This document shows, piece by piece, positions 23,781 through 33,335 of a DNA stretch of 46,633 nucleotides. A program made the translations under genes and the position numbers. Under the pieces are notes generated by a model. It saw only the letters and a program-made list of their open reading frames with translations. It was not told the DNA's origin and did not search any database. Position 1 is the first letter of the stretch; every line of letters begins with the position of its first letter. The stretch covers positions 1 through 46,633 of the forward strand of contig JAPLDO010000216.1 of the NCBI GenBank assembly GCA_026391715.1. Direction: 5' to 3'. Source of the stretch: Bacteroidota bacterium (lineage in GTDB: Bacteria; Bacteroidota; Bacteroidia; Bacteroidales; FEN-979).

Positions 23781-26000
23781 TTAATATCCTGGATTTTGTT
23801 TCAGATTGGGATTTGCCGTAACATCAGATGACGGAATCGGGAAGAGGTTATAGTTTACACTAACCGGGCCGCCATCCTTTAATCCGCCTTTCCAAGGCCA
23901 GTAATAGGTTCCGTCGCTGAAACGCCCATAGCGGATCAGGTCGGTCCTGCGGTATCCTTCCCAGTATAGTTCACGCGCTCTTTCATTAAGAATGAAATCA
24001 AGAGTAAGTTCGGCGCTGGTAATATTTCCACTATTATCGGTATATGCTCTTGTACGTAATGCATTAATCAGGTCGAGCGCGGTAGCTGGGTCGCCGCCGC
24101 CGCCGCCCCTGAGTACCGCTTCAGCATACATGAGGTAAACGTCGGCGAGACGGAACATGGGGAAATCAGTATCGGGAAAGGTTGCATTTTTACCAGCCGT
24201 TCCAGCGCTTGTAAGATTAGTAAATTTAGGAGCTGCGTAACCATCGTTAAAGTTGCCAATATCATTGATTTCCAGTGATTGACCAGCAGTGTAGAAAATC
24301 GGACGATGATCAATGCTGGCTGGCGGCGGAGGTGTGTTCATAATAATGGTATAAGTGTAGTCGGGCGCTCCAAGTTTCATTGTAACGTCATATTTTCCTG
24401 CTAAAGGAATTGCAATATTTGCGCCGCCTGCTGTAAGAATGCCCTCTGCGCCGCCGTAATTGATGTCCCATCCGCTATTTGCACGAAATTTTACTTCACC
24501 TACAGTAAGGTCAATGGTAATTTTCCAACTACCGGTTGCAGCATCGTAAGCCATAGGTTGATCAGAAACCCATAGTCCAGCGGTTGCCGATCCAATAATT
24601 CCCCATGTAGTTTTAACTACTGTGAAAGTTTTTGCAGTTGTATCAACATTTACTTTATAATATCCAGCTTCAGCCACTTTGATATTATTTCCGCCGACCT
24701 CAAGCGTACCAGGAACGGTAGCTGATTCTCCCCAGTTATAATCCCAATTAGGATTGCGGCAGAATTTGAACTCGGTAGTAGCCGGAAAGTCAAAGTAACC
24801 TTCATAAGTTGCATCGCTCAAAACCGAAGCGACAACTGTTGTAGTGTTTGTAGGATCCCATGCCGGGGTTTGATAACTTCCCGGAACATACAATACCGGA
24901 TAGGCGCGGTTTTTCGTAGGAGGTTTTGGCGACGACCAGAAAGCATGGTCAACATTTGGGGGAAATTTATTTACAAGGGCGCTCGTTGTGCGGATACCGC
25001 CCCAACCGCCGCTGATTCCATAATCTGCCGGAACCATGCTGCCACCTACTGAGGCGTGAATGATAAATGTTGTTCCGCCATAAGTTTGCGATTGATTACC
25101 ATCAAAATTAACCATAAAAATCGGTTCACCCGAAAGGTTGTTGTCGGCGGTAAAAAGGTTCTTGTATTCGGGTTCGAGAGTGTAACCGGCGCCTATTACC
25201 TTGTTGCAATAAGTAATGCACTCGGTATATTTGTTTTCCCCGGTATAAACCTCAGCATTCAGGTAAAGTTTGGCAAGTAGAGTCCAAACCGCTGCTTGTC
25301 CGGCGCGACCATATTCAGCGCCTTTCACGCTAATCATGATTTTTTCGATCGCCAGCAATTCATTTTCAACATATTTGAATAAATTAGCGCGTTCTATCCT
25401 TACCGGGAAGAATTTTCCGACAGGATCATTTTCTGTAACAAATGGAACGTTTCCGAAAAGATCAAGCGCGTGATAATAGCTCAAAGCCCTCAGAAAACGG
25501 GCTTCTGCGCAGTATTGCTCAATTTCGGTCTTGCTCGCCCCGGAAATGCCGCGCTCGGCAAGTTTACTTTCAGTAGATTCCCTGATGAACTCATTGCAAA
25601 TGCCAACCTGGAAGAAAATCCGGTAGTACATAGCTGCGATAAATACATCGCTCGATCCCCAGTTCTGGGAATGGAAATTCTTAATGGTCTGGTCATTCCA
25701 GCCTATCACAGCCTCATCAGTTGTTAGTTCCTGGTGATACCAGTAACCGCGAATGTATTCGCTAAATCCCTCATCAATTCCTTTGATATCGGGTTTTCCG
25801 GCAGGACCCTGTTGTCCGGTCATCGTAAGACCTGCGTATAATTTGGCAAGTACCTGCTTGTAGCCAGCCTGGTCCTTATAAACATTGGCTGAGTTCATGG
25901 AGTTGGGATCAATGGGCTGCGTATCCAGATCCTTAACGCATGAGGCAAAAAACATGGTTAGCGCCACAACCATGAATGTTATCTTGAATATTCTTTTCAT
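23781..26000 (-). CDS. susD: SusD/RagB glycan-binding lipoprotein with two inserted SusE/F-like modules
   Basis: Surface lipoprotein lid of the SusC transporter, 739 residues against about 500-580 in typical SusD. Lipobox FFASC gives Cys21. TPR-like SusD helices run from about 40 to 350 (EARFLRALSYYHALDLFGNVPFV) and resume at about 563-739 (DFPMFRLADVYLMYAEAVL; LNERARELYWEGYRRTDLIRYGRF; FPIPSSDV). Between them, residues about 366-462 and 465-555 are two beta-rich modules with SusE/F phrasing: YEGYFDF...FKFCRNPNWDYNWGE and WGIIGSATAGLWVSDQPM...VKFRANSGWDINYGG. These look like starch-binding modules embedded in the SusD fold. Nineteen bases after susC. Confidence 0.9.
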   Translation of the reverse strand: MKRIFKITFMVVALTMFFASCVKDLDTQPIDPNSMNSANVYKDQAGYKQVLAKLYAGLTMTGQQGPAGKPDIKGIDEGFSEYIRGYWYHQELTTDEAVIGWNDQTIKNFHSQNWGSSDVFIAAMYYRIFFQVGICNEFIRESTESKLAERGISGASKTEIEQYCAEARFLRALSYYHALDLFGNVPFVTENDPVGKFFPVRIERANLFKYVENELLAIEKIMISVKGAEYGRAGQAAVWTLLAKLYLNAEVYTGENKYTECITYCNKVIGAGYTLEPEYKNLFTADNNLSGEPIFMVNFDGNQSQTYGGTTFIIHASVGGSMVPADYGISGGWGGIRTTSALVNKFPPNVDHAFWSSPKPPTKNRAYPVLYVPGSYQTPAWDPTNTTTVVASVLSDATYEGYFDFPATTEFKFCRNPNWDYNWGESATVPGTLEVGGNNIKVAEAGYYKVNVDTTAKTFTVVKTTWGIIGSATAGLWVSDQPMAYDAATGSWKITIDLTVGEVKFRANSGWDINYGGAEGILTAGGANIAIPLAGKYDVTMKLGAPDYTYTIIMNTPPPPASIDHRPIFYTAGQSLEINDIGNFNDGYAAPKFTNLTSAGTAGKNATFPDTDFPMFRLADVYLMYAEAVLRGGGGGDPATALDLINALRTRAYTDNSGNITSAELTLDFILNERARELYWEGYRRTDLIRYGRFSDGTYYWPWKGGLKDGGPVSVNYNLFPIPSSDVTANPNLKQNPGY

Positions 26001-26019
26001 ATCTATATATTTTTAAAGG

Positions 26020-29019
26020 TTACAACGAAAGATTTACACCCAGAACAAACACCCGCGAACGCGGATATACGTTGTTGTCAATACCCTGGTTGACTTCGGG
26101 ATCAAGACCCTTGTATTTGGTAATTGTAAATACATTGTTGACGGTGAAAGAAAGACGCAGTCCGAGGGTGTTCTTGATCAATTTACCGAAATCATAAGTT
26201 AAAGAGAGATAATCCAGTTTAAAATATGATGCATTCTGGATATAGTAATCGGACAAGTACTGTTGATTTGCAAAGTTAATATCAAACACATCGGTTGTCA
26301 CATTTCCGAGATAAGGACCTTCGGCACGGTATAAATTTGAATAAACCCCTCTGTTTGATGAAACATTGTTGTACATGTAGTTGCCAACTGCAGCATGACC
26401 GGCTGTTGACAATGACACCTTCTTATACGTCAAAGTGGTGTAAATGCCAAAAGTAGCGGTGGGATTGGGACTTTTGTAGTGATAACGGTCGGCGTCGGTA
26501 ATTTTTCCGTCGCCATTACGGTCAACGTACATTCCCTCGATAGGTTTGTCGGCAGCATCATAAACCTGTTGATATACAAAGAAGGAGTTGACAGGATAGC
26601 CAACGCTGTTCATCTGGATCATATTTCCAACGCCTCCGGAGATACCGCCAGTTGGATTCCCAAGGAAAGACGGATCGTCAATAGCGGTAAGTTTTGTGAT
26701 CTTGTTGTTGTTGATGGCTGTATTAACGCCAATATCCCATTTCCAGTCGCTGGAAACAATGGGTTTAGCGCTGAGGCTGAATTCAAACCCCTTGTTTTCC
26801 ATATCGCCGATATTAGTAACGATAAAGTTGGTTAGGTTTGTTCCGGCAGGCACCTGAATTTCATTAATCAGATCAGAGGTCTTGCGATCATAGTAATCAA
26901 ATGACGCTGTGATTCTGTCCTGAAGGAAACCGAGGTCAATACCAACGTTGATGGTGGTAGTGGTTTCCCATTTGATACCGGCGTCATATCCGTTCGGGCG
27001 AAGGGTTTTGAGCCATAAATTGCCGAATTGATACATAGAATATTGATCGCCGAGCGTATAAATCGGCAGATAGGGATACCAGGTTTGCGAAATATCCTGC
27101 TGACCGGTTTTACCCCAGCCCAATCTGAGTTTCAACTGTGAAAGAACCTTTGAATCCCGCAGGAAAGCCTCTTCATTGATTTTCCAAGCCAAAGCAGCCG
27201 ATGGGAAAAGTCCCCAGCGGTTATCTTTTGAAAACTTCGAAGAACCATCGTCGCGAAGAGTGAAGGTTAACAGATATCTATTTGCAAGTGTGTAATTTAA
27301 ACGTCCATAGAACGAAACGAGGTAATATTCCTGTTTAGCCTGAACTATATTATTCCTTGCCGAATCGTATATAATAGCGTTGTTTGAGTTATAAGTATTA
27401 TTATCAACATAAAATCGCTGCCATGAATATCCAGCCATCACATCAAATTTACTCTTGATACTTTTAACCTCTTTAACATAGTTGAGGTAGAAATCGAGCA
27501 CGCTGTTTTGTTTTGTCTGGTCATAAGTGCGAGCGAGACCTGAGTCGAGCCAGTTTCCGGTATAATCAGTTGGCACGTATACCGTTCCATTACTTTTGGT
27601 ATAGTCGAGACCGAGGTTAAGATTAACGCGCAGATCAGGGAAAAAGTGAAGTTTATAATCAAACTGAATATTTCCAAGGAATCGGTTAACGCCTGATCTG
27701 TCATCGCGCATTTCGAGTGTGGCAACCGGGTTTGCTGGAGCCTGAGTAACCGGATTGCGCTCGCCTGCATCATTGGGAGCCTGCAACCATGCCCAGTATC
27801 CGCCATAATATCTGTTAGTGAGAGTACGGTTTTCCATCACCGGCTGTGTCGGGTCAAAATTGATTGCGCTTCCGATTGCGCCCTGATCGGCAAAACGGTT
27901 CTTCTCATAAAGATATTTTGCATTCAGATTGATCTTAAGGTAGTTTTTGAAGAATGTTGGATTTAAGTTGGCTCCAACAGAAACACGCTGCATATTATCG
28001 GTTTTAAGAATTCCGTCCTGATAAGTATAACCTACAGAAACGCGATATGGCATTGTGCTTACAGCTCCGGTAAATGCCAGGTTATGGTCGGTGCTGATCG
28101 CTGAACGGAAAATCTCCTTCTGCCAGTCGGTGCTCGCTGTGCCAAGCAATGTATCAACAGCGGGACGGTTCGGGTATTTTTCGAGTACAAGAGTACGGAA
28201 CTCATCGCCGGTTAGTACTGAGGTTGTTTTAGGAACGGTAGCAACAGAAATATTGCCGGTATATTCCACGCCAAATCTTTTACTTCCTGCTGTTCCTTTC
28301 TTGGTGGTGATCAGGATGACGCCATTGGAAGCGCGCGAACCGTAAATGGCGGTTGCAGAAGCGTCTTTCAAAACAACGTAAGTTGCAATATCATCGGGGT
28401 TTAACATACTCAGGGATCCGCGGGCGCCCGATGTTCCGGCATTGTCAATTGGCACTCCGTCAACAACAACGAGAGGATCATTAGATGCTGTGAGCGAAGA
28501 ACCGCCTCTGATACGGATTACGGCGTCGCCGCCGGGCGTGCCGCCGAGAGTTGTCACCTGTACTCCGGGGATTTTTCCAATGATCGCCTGCTGAGGCGAC
28601 GAAATGTTCCCCTGGTTAAAATCTTTAGATCCAAGTGTAGCAACCGAACCTGTGGCATCCTGCCGTTTCACAGAGCCGTATCCGATAACCACTAATTCGT
28701 TCAGACTTTTAACTCCTGTAGCAAGGGCTACGTTCAAAGTCTTCTGGTCGGTGAAGGTAATTTCCTGTGAAGTGTATCCTACATAAGAGAATACAAGAAT
28801 ATCGCCTTTTTTCACCTTGAGTGAATACTTACCATCAATATCCGTAACAGTACCGGTTGTTGTGCCTTTAATGACAACCGTCACCCCCGGAATTGAACTT
28901 CCATCTGACGCATCTGTTAAAATTCCCGTCAATGCAACCTCCTGTGCATATCCAACCGATGCTGCAGCAAGGGCGAGGAATAGAACCAGATAACGTAACC
29001 ATAGTGCACGTTTCTTCAT
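26020..29019 (-). CDS. susC: SusC/RagA TonB-linked outer-membrane transporter
   Basis: TonB-dependent oligosaccharide importer of 999 residues. Signal peptide MKKRALWLRYLVLFLALAAASVGYAQ; carboxypeptidase-regulatory-like domain about 28-105 (LTGILTDASDGSSIPGVTVVIKGT); the SusC linker LNELVVIGYGSVKRQDATGS; plug domain about 120-240 (IRIRGGSSLTASNDPLVVVDG; DASATAIYGSRASNGVILI); a 22-strand barrel ends PRSRVFVLGVNLSL. First gene of susCDE. Neighbouring SusE modules and alpha-amylases point to alpha-glucan oligosaccharides as cargo. The leader 29020-29100 contains a small AAGCC/GGCTT hairpin and only a near-consensus -7 box (TTATTTTG on the minus strand, 29089-29096). No sensor or regulator gene (SusR, HTCS, ECF sigma) is in the window. 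Confidence 0.95.
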   Translation of the reverse strand: MKKRALWLRYLVLFLALAAASVGYAQEVALTGILTDASDGSSIPGVTVVIKGTTTGTVTDIDGKYSLKVKKGDILVFSYVGYTSQEITFTDQKTLNVALATGVKSLNELVVIGYGSVKRQDATGSVATLGSKDFNQGNISSPQQAIIGKIPGVQVTTLGGTPGGDAVIRIRGGSSLTASNDPLVVVDGVPIDNAGTSGARGSLSMLNPDDIATYVVLKDASATAIYGSRASNGVILITTKKGTAGSKRFGVEYTGNISVATVPKTTSVLTGDEFRTLVLEKYPNRPAVDTLLGTASTDWQKEIFRSAISTDHNLAFTGAVSTMPYRVSVGYTYQDGILKTDNMQRVSVGANLNPTFFKNYLKINLNAKYLYEKNRFADQGAIGSAINFDPTQPVMENRTLTNRYYGGYWAWLQAPNDAGERNPVTQAPANPVATLEMRDDRSGVNRFLGNIQFDYKLHFFPDLRVNLNLGLDYTKSNGTVYVPTDYTGNWLDSGLARTYDQTKQNSVLDFYLNYVKEVKSIKSKFDVMAGYSWQRFYVDNNTYNSNNAIIYDSARNNIVQAKQEYYLVSFYGRLNYTLANRYLLTFTLRDDGSSKFSKDNRWGLFPSAALAWKINEEAFLRDSKVLSQLKLRLGWGKTGQQDISQTWYPYLPIYTLGDQYSMYQFGNLWLKTLRPNGYDAGIKWETTTTINVGIDLGFLQDRITASFDYYDRKTSDLINEIQVPAGTNLTNFIVTNIGDMENKGFEFSLSAKPIVSSDWKWDIGVNTAINNNKITKLTAIDDPSFLGNPTGGISGGVGNMIQMNSVGYPVNSFFVYQQVYDAADKPIEGMYVDRNGDGKITDADRYHYKSPNPTATFGIYTTLTYKKVSLSTAGHAAVGNYMYNNVSSNRGVYSNLYRAEGPYLGNVTTDVFDINFANQQYLSDYYIQNASYFKLDYLSLTYDFGKLIKNTLGLRLSFTVNNVFTITKYKGLDPEVNQGIDNNVYPRSRVFVLGVNLSL

Positions 29020-29148
29020 ACTTTAAATTTTAACAAGTTTAACATTCCGTTAGTTTTAATAAGCCTGTGCGGCTTGTTTTTGGTGGTGCAAAATAACGAA
29101 AAAATTTACAGTCCGGGTAAAAAAGAAATGATTATATGAAGGGACAAG

Positions 29149-29200
29149 GGTTAAGTGGTTAAGCGTTAAGTGTTAAGGGTTAAGTGTTAAGTTTTAAGGG
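29149..29200 (+). repeat. 7-bp tandem array (GTTAAGN) between divergent sus genes
   Basis: About seven units of GTTAAGN, mostly GTTAAGT, with one 8-base step and one TTTAAGG variant. It lies in the 278-base gap between susC (minus) and the GH127-like gene (plus). TTAA is self-complementary, so stop codons occur on both strands in multiple frames. The rest of the gap is AT-rich leader sequence. Confidence 0.85.
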
Positions 29201-29297
29201 TTCTCAAATCAGGGTTTTAGGATTTGAGTTATAATGTTGAGGATTGAATTTACATTAAAGACATTAAATTTGTCGGCGGATATTAAAATCTTTGATC

Positions 29298-31328
29298 ATG
29301 AAATCTTTAACGTCAACGAAAATGAAAAGAATCCTACTTTTACTTTTTTCTCTGATTTCGATTTTAATCCCGCTTGCGATGAAATCACAACCTGTTAACA
29401 ATAGTCAATATCAGATAATTGCAGCTATGCCACAAAAACTGCAATGGTTGCCGTTTGGCGAAATTAAACCAACAGGCTGGATACGGGAACAAATGCAGAA
29501 AGACCTTGACGGATTTGTGGGACATCTCGACGAACTCGTTCCCGATCTCATGGCAGATAGCATTTATGGCAAAGACCGTCTAACAAAATTGGTAAAAGCA
29601 AAGAATGTCGGCAATATCGGCATTGAAATGGATCCGCAATACCTGTGGTGGAATAGCGAAACCCAGTCAAACTGGCGAGACGGCTACATTCGTAATTCGA
29701 TTTTACTTGATGATAAAAATCATCTGAACAAAAATGAAAAATATGTTGCCTGGTTGCTATCAACTCAGGACCCGGATGGGTACATAGGCGTTTATTCCAA
29801 AGATCTGCGGTACAATTTCCCGGATGAAAACGGCGAGCTATGGGCTAAAACCACAGCGCTGAGGGGGCTGCTCGCTTGGTACGAATATACCGGACGTCAG
29901 GAAATAATGGTCGCCATTCAAAAAACCGTTGCAGATGTGATGCGTAATTATCCGGTAAATGCCTGTCACCCTTTCAAATCCGATAAACCCTTTGCCGGAG
30001 GACTTACACATGGTCTGATGTTCACTGATATTCTGGATCGCCTGTATCAATTTACCGGCGATAAAAGTTATCTTGATTACGCTTTGTTTCTGTACAAGGA
30101 TTTTTCGGAAAACATCCTGCGGGAAGACGGGCAATACTCCAAAATAATGGATACAGGCTATCGGTTAAAGGAGCATGGAGTTCATACTTATGAGCATTTG
30201 CGTTCCCTCACGGCAGCATGGTTTGCTTCTGGAAAACCCGCCCTTAAAAAGGCATTGGATATCTACCTCCGCAGGATTGATCAATGTGCCACCCCATCGG
30301 GAGGTCCAATTGGCGATGAATGGGTTGGCGGGAGAATAGCCGACGCCACCGCCACCGGATATGAATATTGCTCGATTCATGAACTCCTCGACGGCTATTG
30401 CAATTTGCTTCAGAAAACCGGTGAAAACCGATTCGGCGACAAGGTTGAACTTCTGTTTTTTAACGCCGCCCAAGGCGCGCGACACCCTGAAAAAAGCGCC
30501 ATTGCATATTGCAAAACCGACAATTCCTGGCAGATGACCGGAGCGAAAAACGGCGAACCTAACGAAGATGGCAAACAAACCCGGTTTAAATATTCACCCG
30601 CTCATCAGGATGTAGCGGTTTGCTGTGTTCCAAATGCCGGGCGTATTACACCATATTATATCAAAGCAATGTGGACGAAAGATGATGAAGGCTTGGTTGC
30701 CACCCTTCATGGTCCATCCGAGGTGGAAACAACAATAAAAAATACGAAGGTCAGAATTCTTGCAGAAACCTCTTATCCATTGGGGTTTACCATTGATTAC
30801 AGGGTAATGGTCAACCAGCCGGCGGCTTTTGTTTTGAAAATCAGAAAACCCGACTGGGCTAAGAAAATTTCCGCCAATTTTGACTACACAGAAAAGGAGG
30901 GATTTCTCATAATAAACAGAACCTGGCAAAGCGCTACTGACCTTCACCTTGAATTTCATCCTGAAATTGTCATCATGGAAGATCAGCAGAAGGCAAAATA
31001 TTTCACTTATGGCTCGCTGGTCTTTGCAAAACCTATTGAAAGTCGTGAAATTGTAACCAAAACTTTTCCTGTTGAGCCATTCAGGGATTTCGCCTATCTT
31101 CCGATGAAAAAAATTGATTATCTCTATTCTGATGAAAAAAAACCGGTTATCAAATTTGATGCTGAAGCAGGCAAAAATCAATTCTGGAAAAGGATATCAA
31201 TGAAAACAACACTCTTGAATGAAAAAACAGAAAAACCCGAACCTGTGACGCTATATCCGGTTGGCGCTACCATCCTGCGACAAGTAACGTTTATGATGAA
31301 GGAAGATGATGATAAAAAAATAAAATAG
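29298..31328 (+). CDS. GH127-like (DUF1680) exported glycoside hydrolase
   Basis: Exported enzyme of 676 residues. The frame opens at a TTG (29292), but ATG at 29298, or ATG 29322 giving MKRILLLLFSLISIL, makes a better signal-peptide start. The (alpha/alpha)6 domain shows WNSETQSNWRDGYIRNSILL, DPDGYIGVY and ELWAKTTALRGLLAWYEYTG. The Zn/catalytic residues of beta-L-arabinofuranosidases are present (counting from 29292): GDEW Glu343 as candidate acid, Glu358-x-Cys360 in YEYCSIHE, and Cys444-Cys445 in VAVCCVPN. Family members also act on other sugars, so arabinofuranose is not certain in this alpha-glucan context. First gene of the plus-strand set; GH13 follows after 35 bases. Confidence 0.85.
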   Translation: MKSLTSTKMKRILLLLFSLISILIPLAMKSQPVNNSQYQIIAAMPQKLQWLPFGEIKPTGWIREQMQKDLDGFVGHLDELVPDLMADSIYGKDRLTKLVKAKNVGNIGIEMDPQYLWWNSETQSNWRDGYIRNSILLDDKNHLNKNEKYVAWLLSTQDPDGYIGVYSKDLRYNFPDENGELWAKTTALRGLLAWYEYTGRQEIMVAIQKTVADVMRNYPVNACHPFKSDKPFAGGLTHGLMFTDILDRLYQFTGDKSYLDYALFLYKDFSENILREDGQYSKIMDTGYRLKEHGVHTYEHLRSLTAAWFASGKPALKKALDIYLRRIDQCATPSGGPIGDEWVGGRIADATATGYEYCSIHELLDGYCNLLQKTGENRFGDKVELLFFNAAQGARHPEKSAIAYCKTDNSWQMTGAKNGEPNEDGKQTRFKYSPAHQDVAVCCVPNAGRITPYYIKAMWTKDDEGLVATLHGPSEVETTIKNTKVRILAETSYPLGFTIDYRVMVNQPAAFVLKIRKPDWAKKISANFDYTEKEGFLIINRTWQSATDLHLEFHPEIVIMEDQQKAKYFTYGSLVFAKPIESREIVTKTFPVEPFRDFAYLPMKKIDYLYSDEKKPVIKFDAEAGKNQFWKRISMKTTLLNEKTEKPEPVTLYPVGATILRQVTFMMKEDDDKKIK

Positions 31329-31363
31329 TAACCCCAATAGTTATTAATCAATACCCAAAAAAC

Positions 31364-33232
31364 ATGAAACCTTTAAATCGAATTCTGATCATCGCCTTGA
31401 TCTTGTGTGCATCAGTGTTATCGTCAAATGCTCAAAATCAACAAACCCCATTTGACAAACCGCCCAAATGGTCAACTTCGGTTATTTGGTACCAGATTTT
31501 TGTTGAACGTTTCTATAATGGCGATAAATCAAACGATCCAACGCCGGAGAATATCAATATTCCATCGCTTAACCTCCTGGCGCCTCCAGGTTGGAAAGTG
31601 ACTCCGTGGACGCACAACTGGTTTGAATCGGAAGAGTGGGCAAAACAATCCGGGAAACTGTTCAACGAGATGCTGCAATACCGGCGTTTCGGCGGCGATT
31701 TGCAAGGGGTTCTTGATAAACTGGATTACCTTCAGGAACTCGGAATCACGGCATTATTCATGAACCCGTTGAATGACGCCCCTTCCCTTCACAAATATGA
31801 TGCAAGATATTACAACCACATTGATGTAAATTTCGGTCCCGACCCAAAGGGAGACAACAGGATCATCGCCAGAGAAAAAATTGACGATCCATCAACCTGG
31901 CAGTGGACTGCTGCGGATAAACTGTTTTTAAAACTGGTTGTTGAGGCGCACAAGCGGAACATCCGAATCATCATGGATTATTCGTGGAACCATACCGGGG
32001 TGATGTTTCCGGCGTGGCAGGATATCCTGAAGAACCAGGAAAAATCGGTTTATAAGGATTGGTTTGCCATTACTTCCTGGGATAATCCAGCCACTGCGGC
32101 AAATGAATTTTCATACACAGGATGGGCGGGAGTTGAGAATCTTCCGGAACTGAAAAAGGTTGATATTACCACAAAGCGCGTTAGCGGTTATCCTTATGAA
32201 GGCAACATAAATGAAGGGGCAAAGCGATACATATTTGCTGTGACAAAACGATGGCTGGCGCCGGATGGCGACACTTCAAAAGGAATTGATGGGTTTCGAC
32301 TTGATGTAGCAGATCAGATAGGAATGAGGTTCTGGCGCGATTACCGGAAATTTGTAAGGTCAATTCAACCTGACGCATACCTTGTGGGAGAGATTTGGTG
32401 GGCGAAATGGCCAGATAAACTGATGGATCCGGTTCCATATCTGAAAGGAGATATTTTCGACGCCGTGATGTTTTATCAGGTTTACAAGCCTGCAAGATAT
32501 TTCTTTGCGAAAAACAACTATGCAACAAATGCACAGCAATTCAAAGACAGTCTTGAATTTCAGTGGAAGCGGTTACCTGTCGCCAACCGATATGCAATGA
32601 TGAATACCGGCTCTTCGCATGATTCCCCCCGGCTGCTCTCCGACTTGTTCAACCCGAATAAATACAAATTCAAGGCGTCTCCTTACGACGATCGGGCATA
32701 TAAAACCGGCAAGCCTGATTCTGAAACGTATCAGCGGGTACAACTCTATCTGGTTCATCTGTTTACAAGCATCGGAGCTCCGCACATTTGGAACGGAGAG
32801 GAGATGGGCATGTGGGGCGCAGACGATCCGCACTGCCGGAAACCATTATGGTGGAAGGAATATTCGTTTGAACCTGAAACCCGAAATAATTTCCAACCTG
32901 GAGAAATGACCTTTGATTCTGTTGGATTCAATCAACAACAGTTTGACTGGTACAAAAAACTTATTCGAATCAGAAAGGAAAATCCGGCGCTGGTTAACGG
33001 TGAGATTGAATTTCTTGTGGCAGATGGTAAAAAACTGGCGTATAGGAGGTTTGATAAGAATAGCGAAATTCGTATTTATTTTAACCTTGACAAGGAACCA
33101 CAGATATTTCCAATACCAGAAAAAACGAGCGCAGTTGATTTGCTCACCGGAAAGAACTATTCCGGGAATAACTTTTCCCTGAATCCTATGACCAGCGCTG
33201 TTTTAAAGCTGATTCCCGCAACCAGACCGTAA
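31364..33232 (+). CDS. GH13 alpha-amylase/neopullulanase-like enzyme, exported
   Basis: Exported alpha-amylase-family hydrolase, 622 residues. Signal peptide to about residue 23 (SSNAQ). The (beta/alpha)8 barrel begins SVIWYQIFVERFYNGD; domain B holds the long insertion HKYDARYYNHIDVNFGPDP. Catalytic residues: nucleophile Asp314 (GIDGFRLDVAD), acid/base Glu343 (YLVGEIWW) and Asp420 (NTGSSHDSPR); the conserved His210 lies in DYSWNHTG. A C-terminal beta domain (about 535-622) follows. No T9SS tail and no lipobox, so probably periplasmic. Likely cleaves imported malto-oligosaccharides or pullulan-type glucans. It is co-directional with the GH127-like gene 35 bases upstream. Confidence 0.92.
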   Translation: MKPLNRILIIALILCASVLSSNAQNQQTPFDKPPKWSTSVIWYQIFVERFYNGDKSNDPTPENINIPSLNLLAPPGWKVTPWTHNWFESEEWAKQSGKLFNEMLQYRRFGGDLQGVLDKLDYLQELGITALFMNPLNDAPSLHKYDARYYNHIDVNFGPDPKGDNRIIAREKIDDPSTWQWTAADKLFLKLVVEAHKRNIRIIMDYSWNHTGVMFPAWQDILKNQEKSVYKDWFAITSWDNPATAANEFSYTGWAGVENLPELKKVDITTKRVSGYPYEGNINEGAKRYIFAVTKRWLAPDGDTSKGIDGFRLDVADQIGMRFWRDYRKFVRSIQPDAYLVGEIWWAKWPDKLMDPVPYLKGDIFDAVMFYQVYKPARYFFAKNNYATNAQQFKDSLEFQWKRLPVANRYAMMNTGSSHDSPRLLSDLFNPNKYKFKASPYDDRAYKTGKPDSETYQRVQLYLVHLFTSIGAPHIWNGEEMGMWGADDPHCRKPLWWKEYSFEPETRNNFQPGEMTFDSVGFNQQQFDWYKKLIRIRKENPALVNGEIEFLVADGKKLAYRRFDKNSEIRIYFNLDKEPQIFPIPEKTSAVDLLTGKNYSGNNFSLNPMTSAVLKLIPATRP

Positions 33233-33298
33233 CAGGCAGCATTTCGATTATGTTCAACCAGATGGAATTAACAATGTATTTTAACCTGTTAAATTGTG

Positions 33299-33306
33299 TA
33301 CTTTTG
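33299..33306 (+). promoter_or_regulatory. -7 box for the T9SS amylase gene; sets its start
   Basis: TACTTTTG fits TAnnTTTG. Transcription from it would begin around 33312-33315, at or past the upstream ATG (33312). This favours the second in-frame ATG at 33336 as the true start. Confidence 0.55.
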
Positions 33307-33335
33307 TGTGAATGAAAAGAAAAAAAGACTCCATT

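Noticed and set aside
29149-29200. CRISPR-like array
   Set aside because: Units are 7 bases with no spacers and no cas genes nearby; this is a simple tandem repeat.
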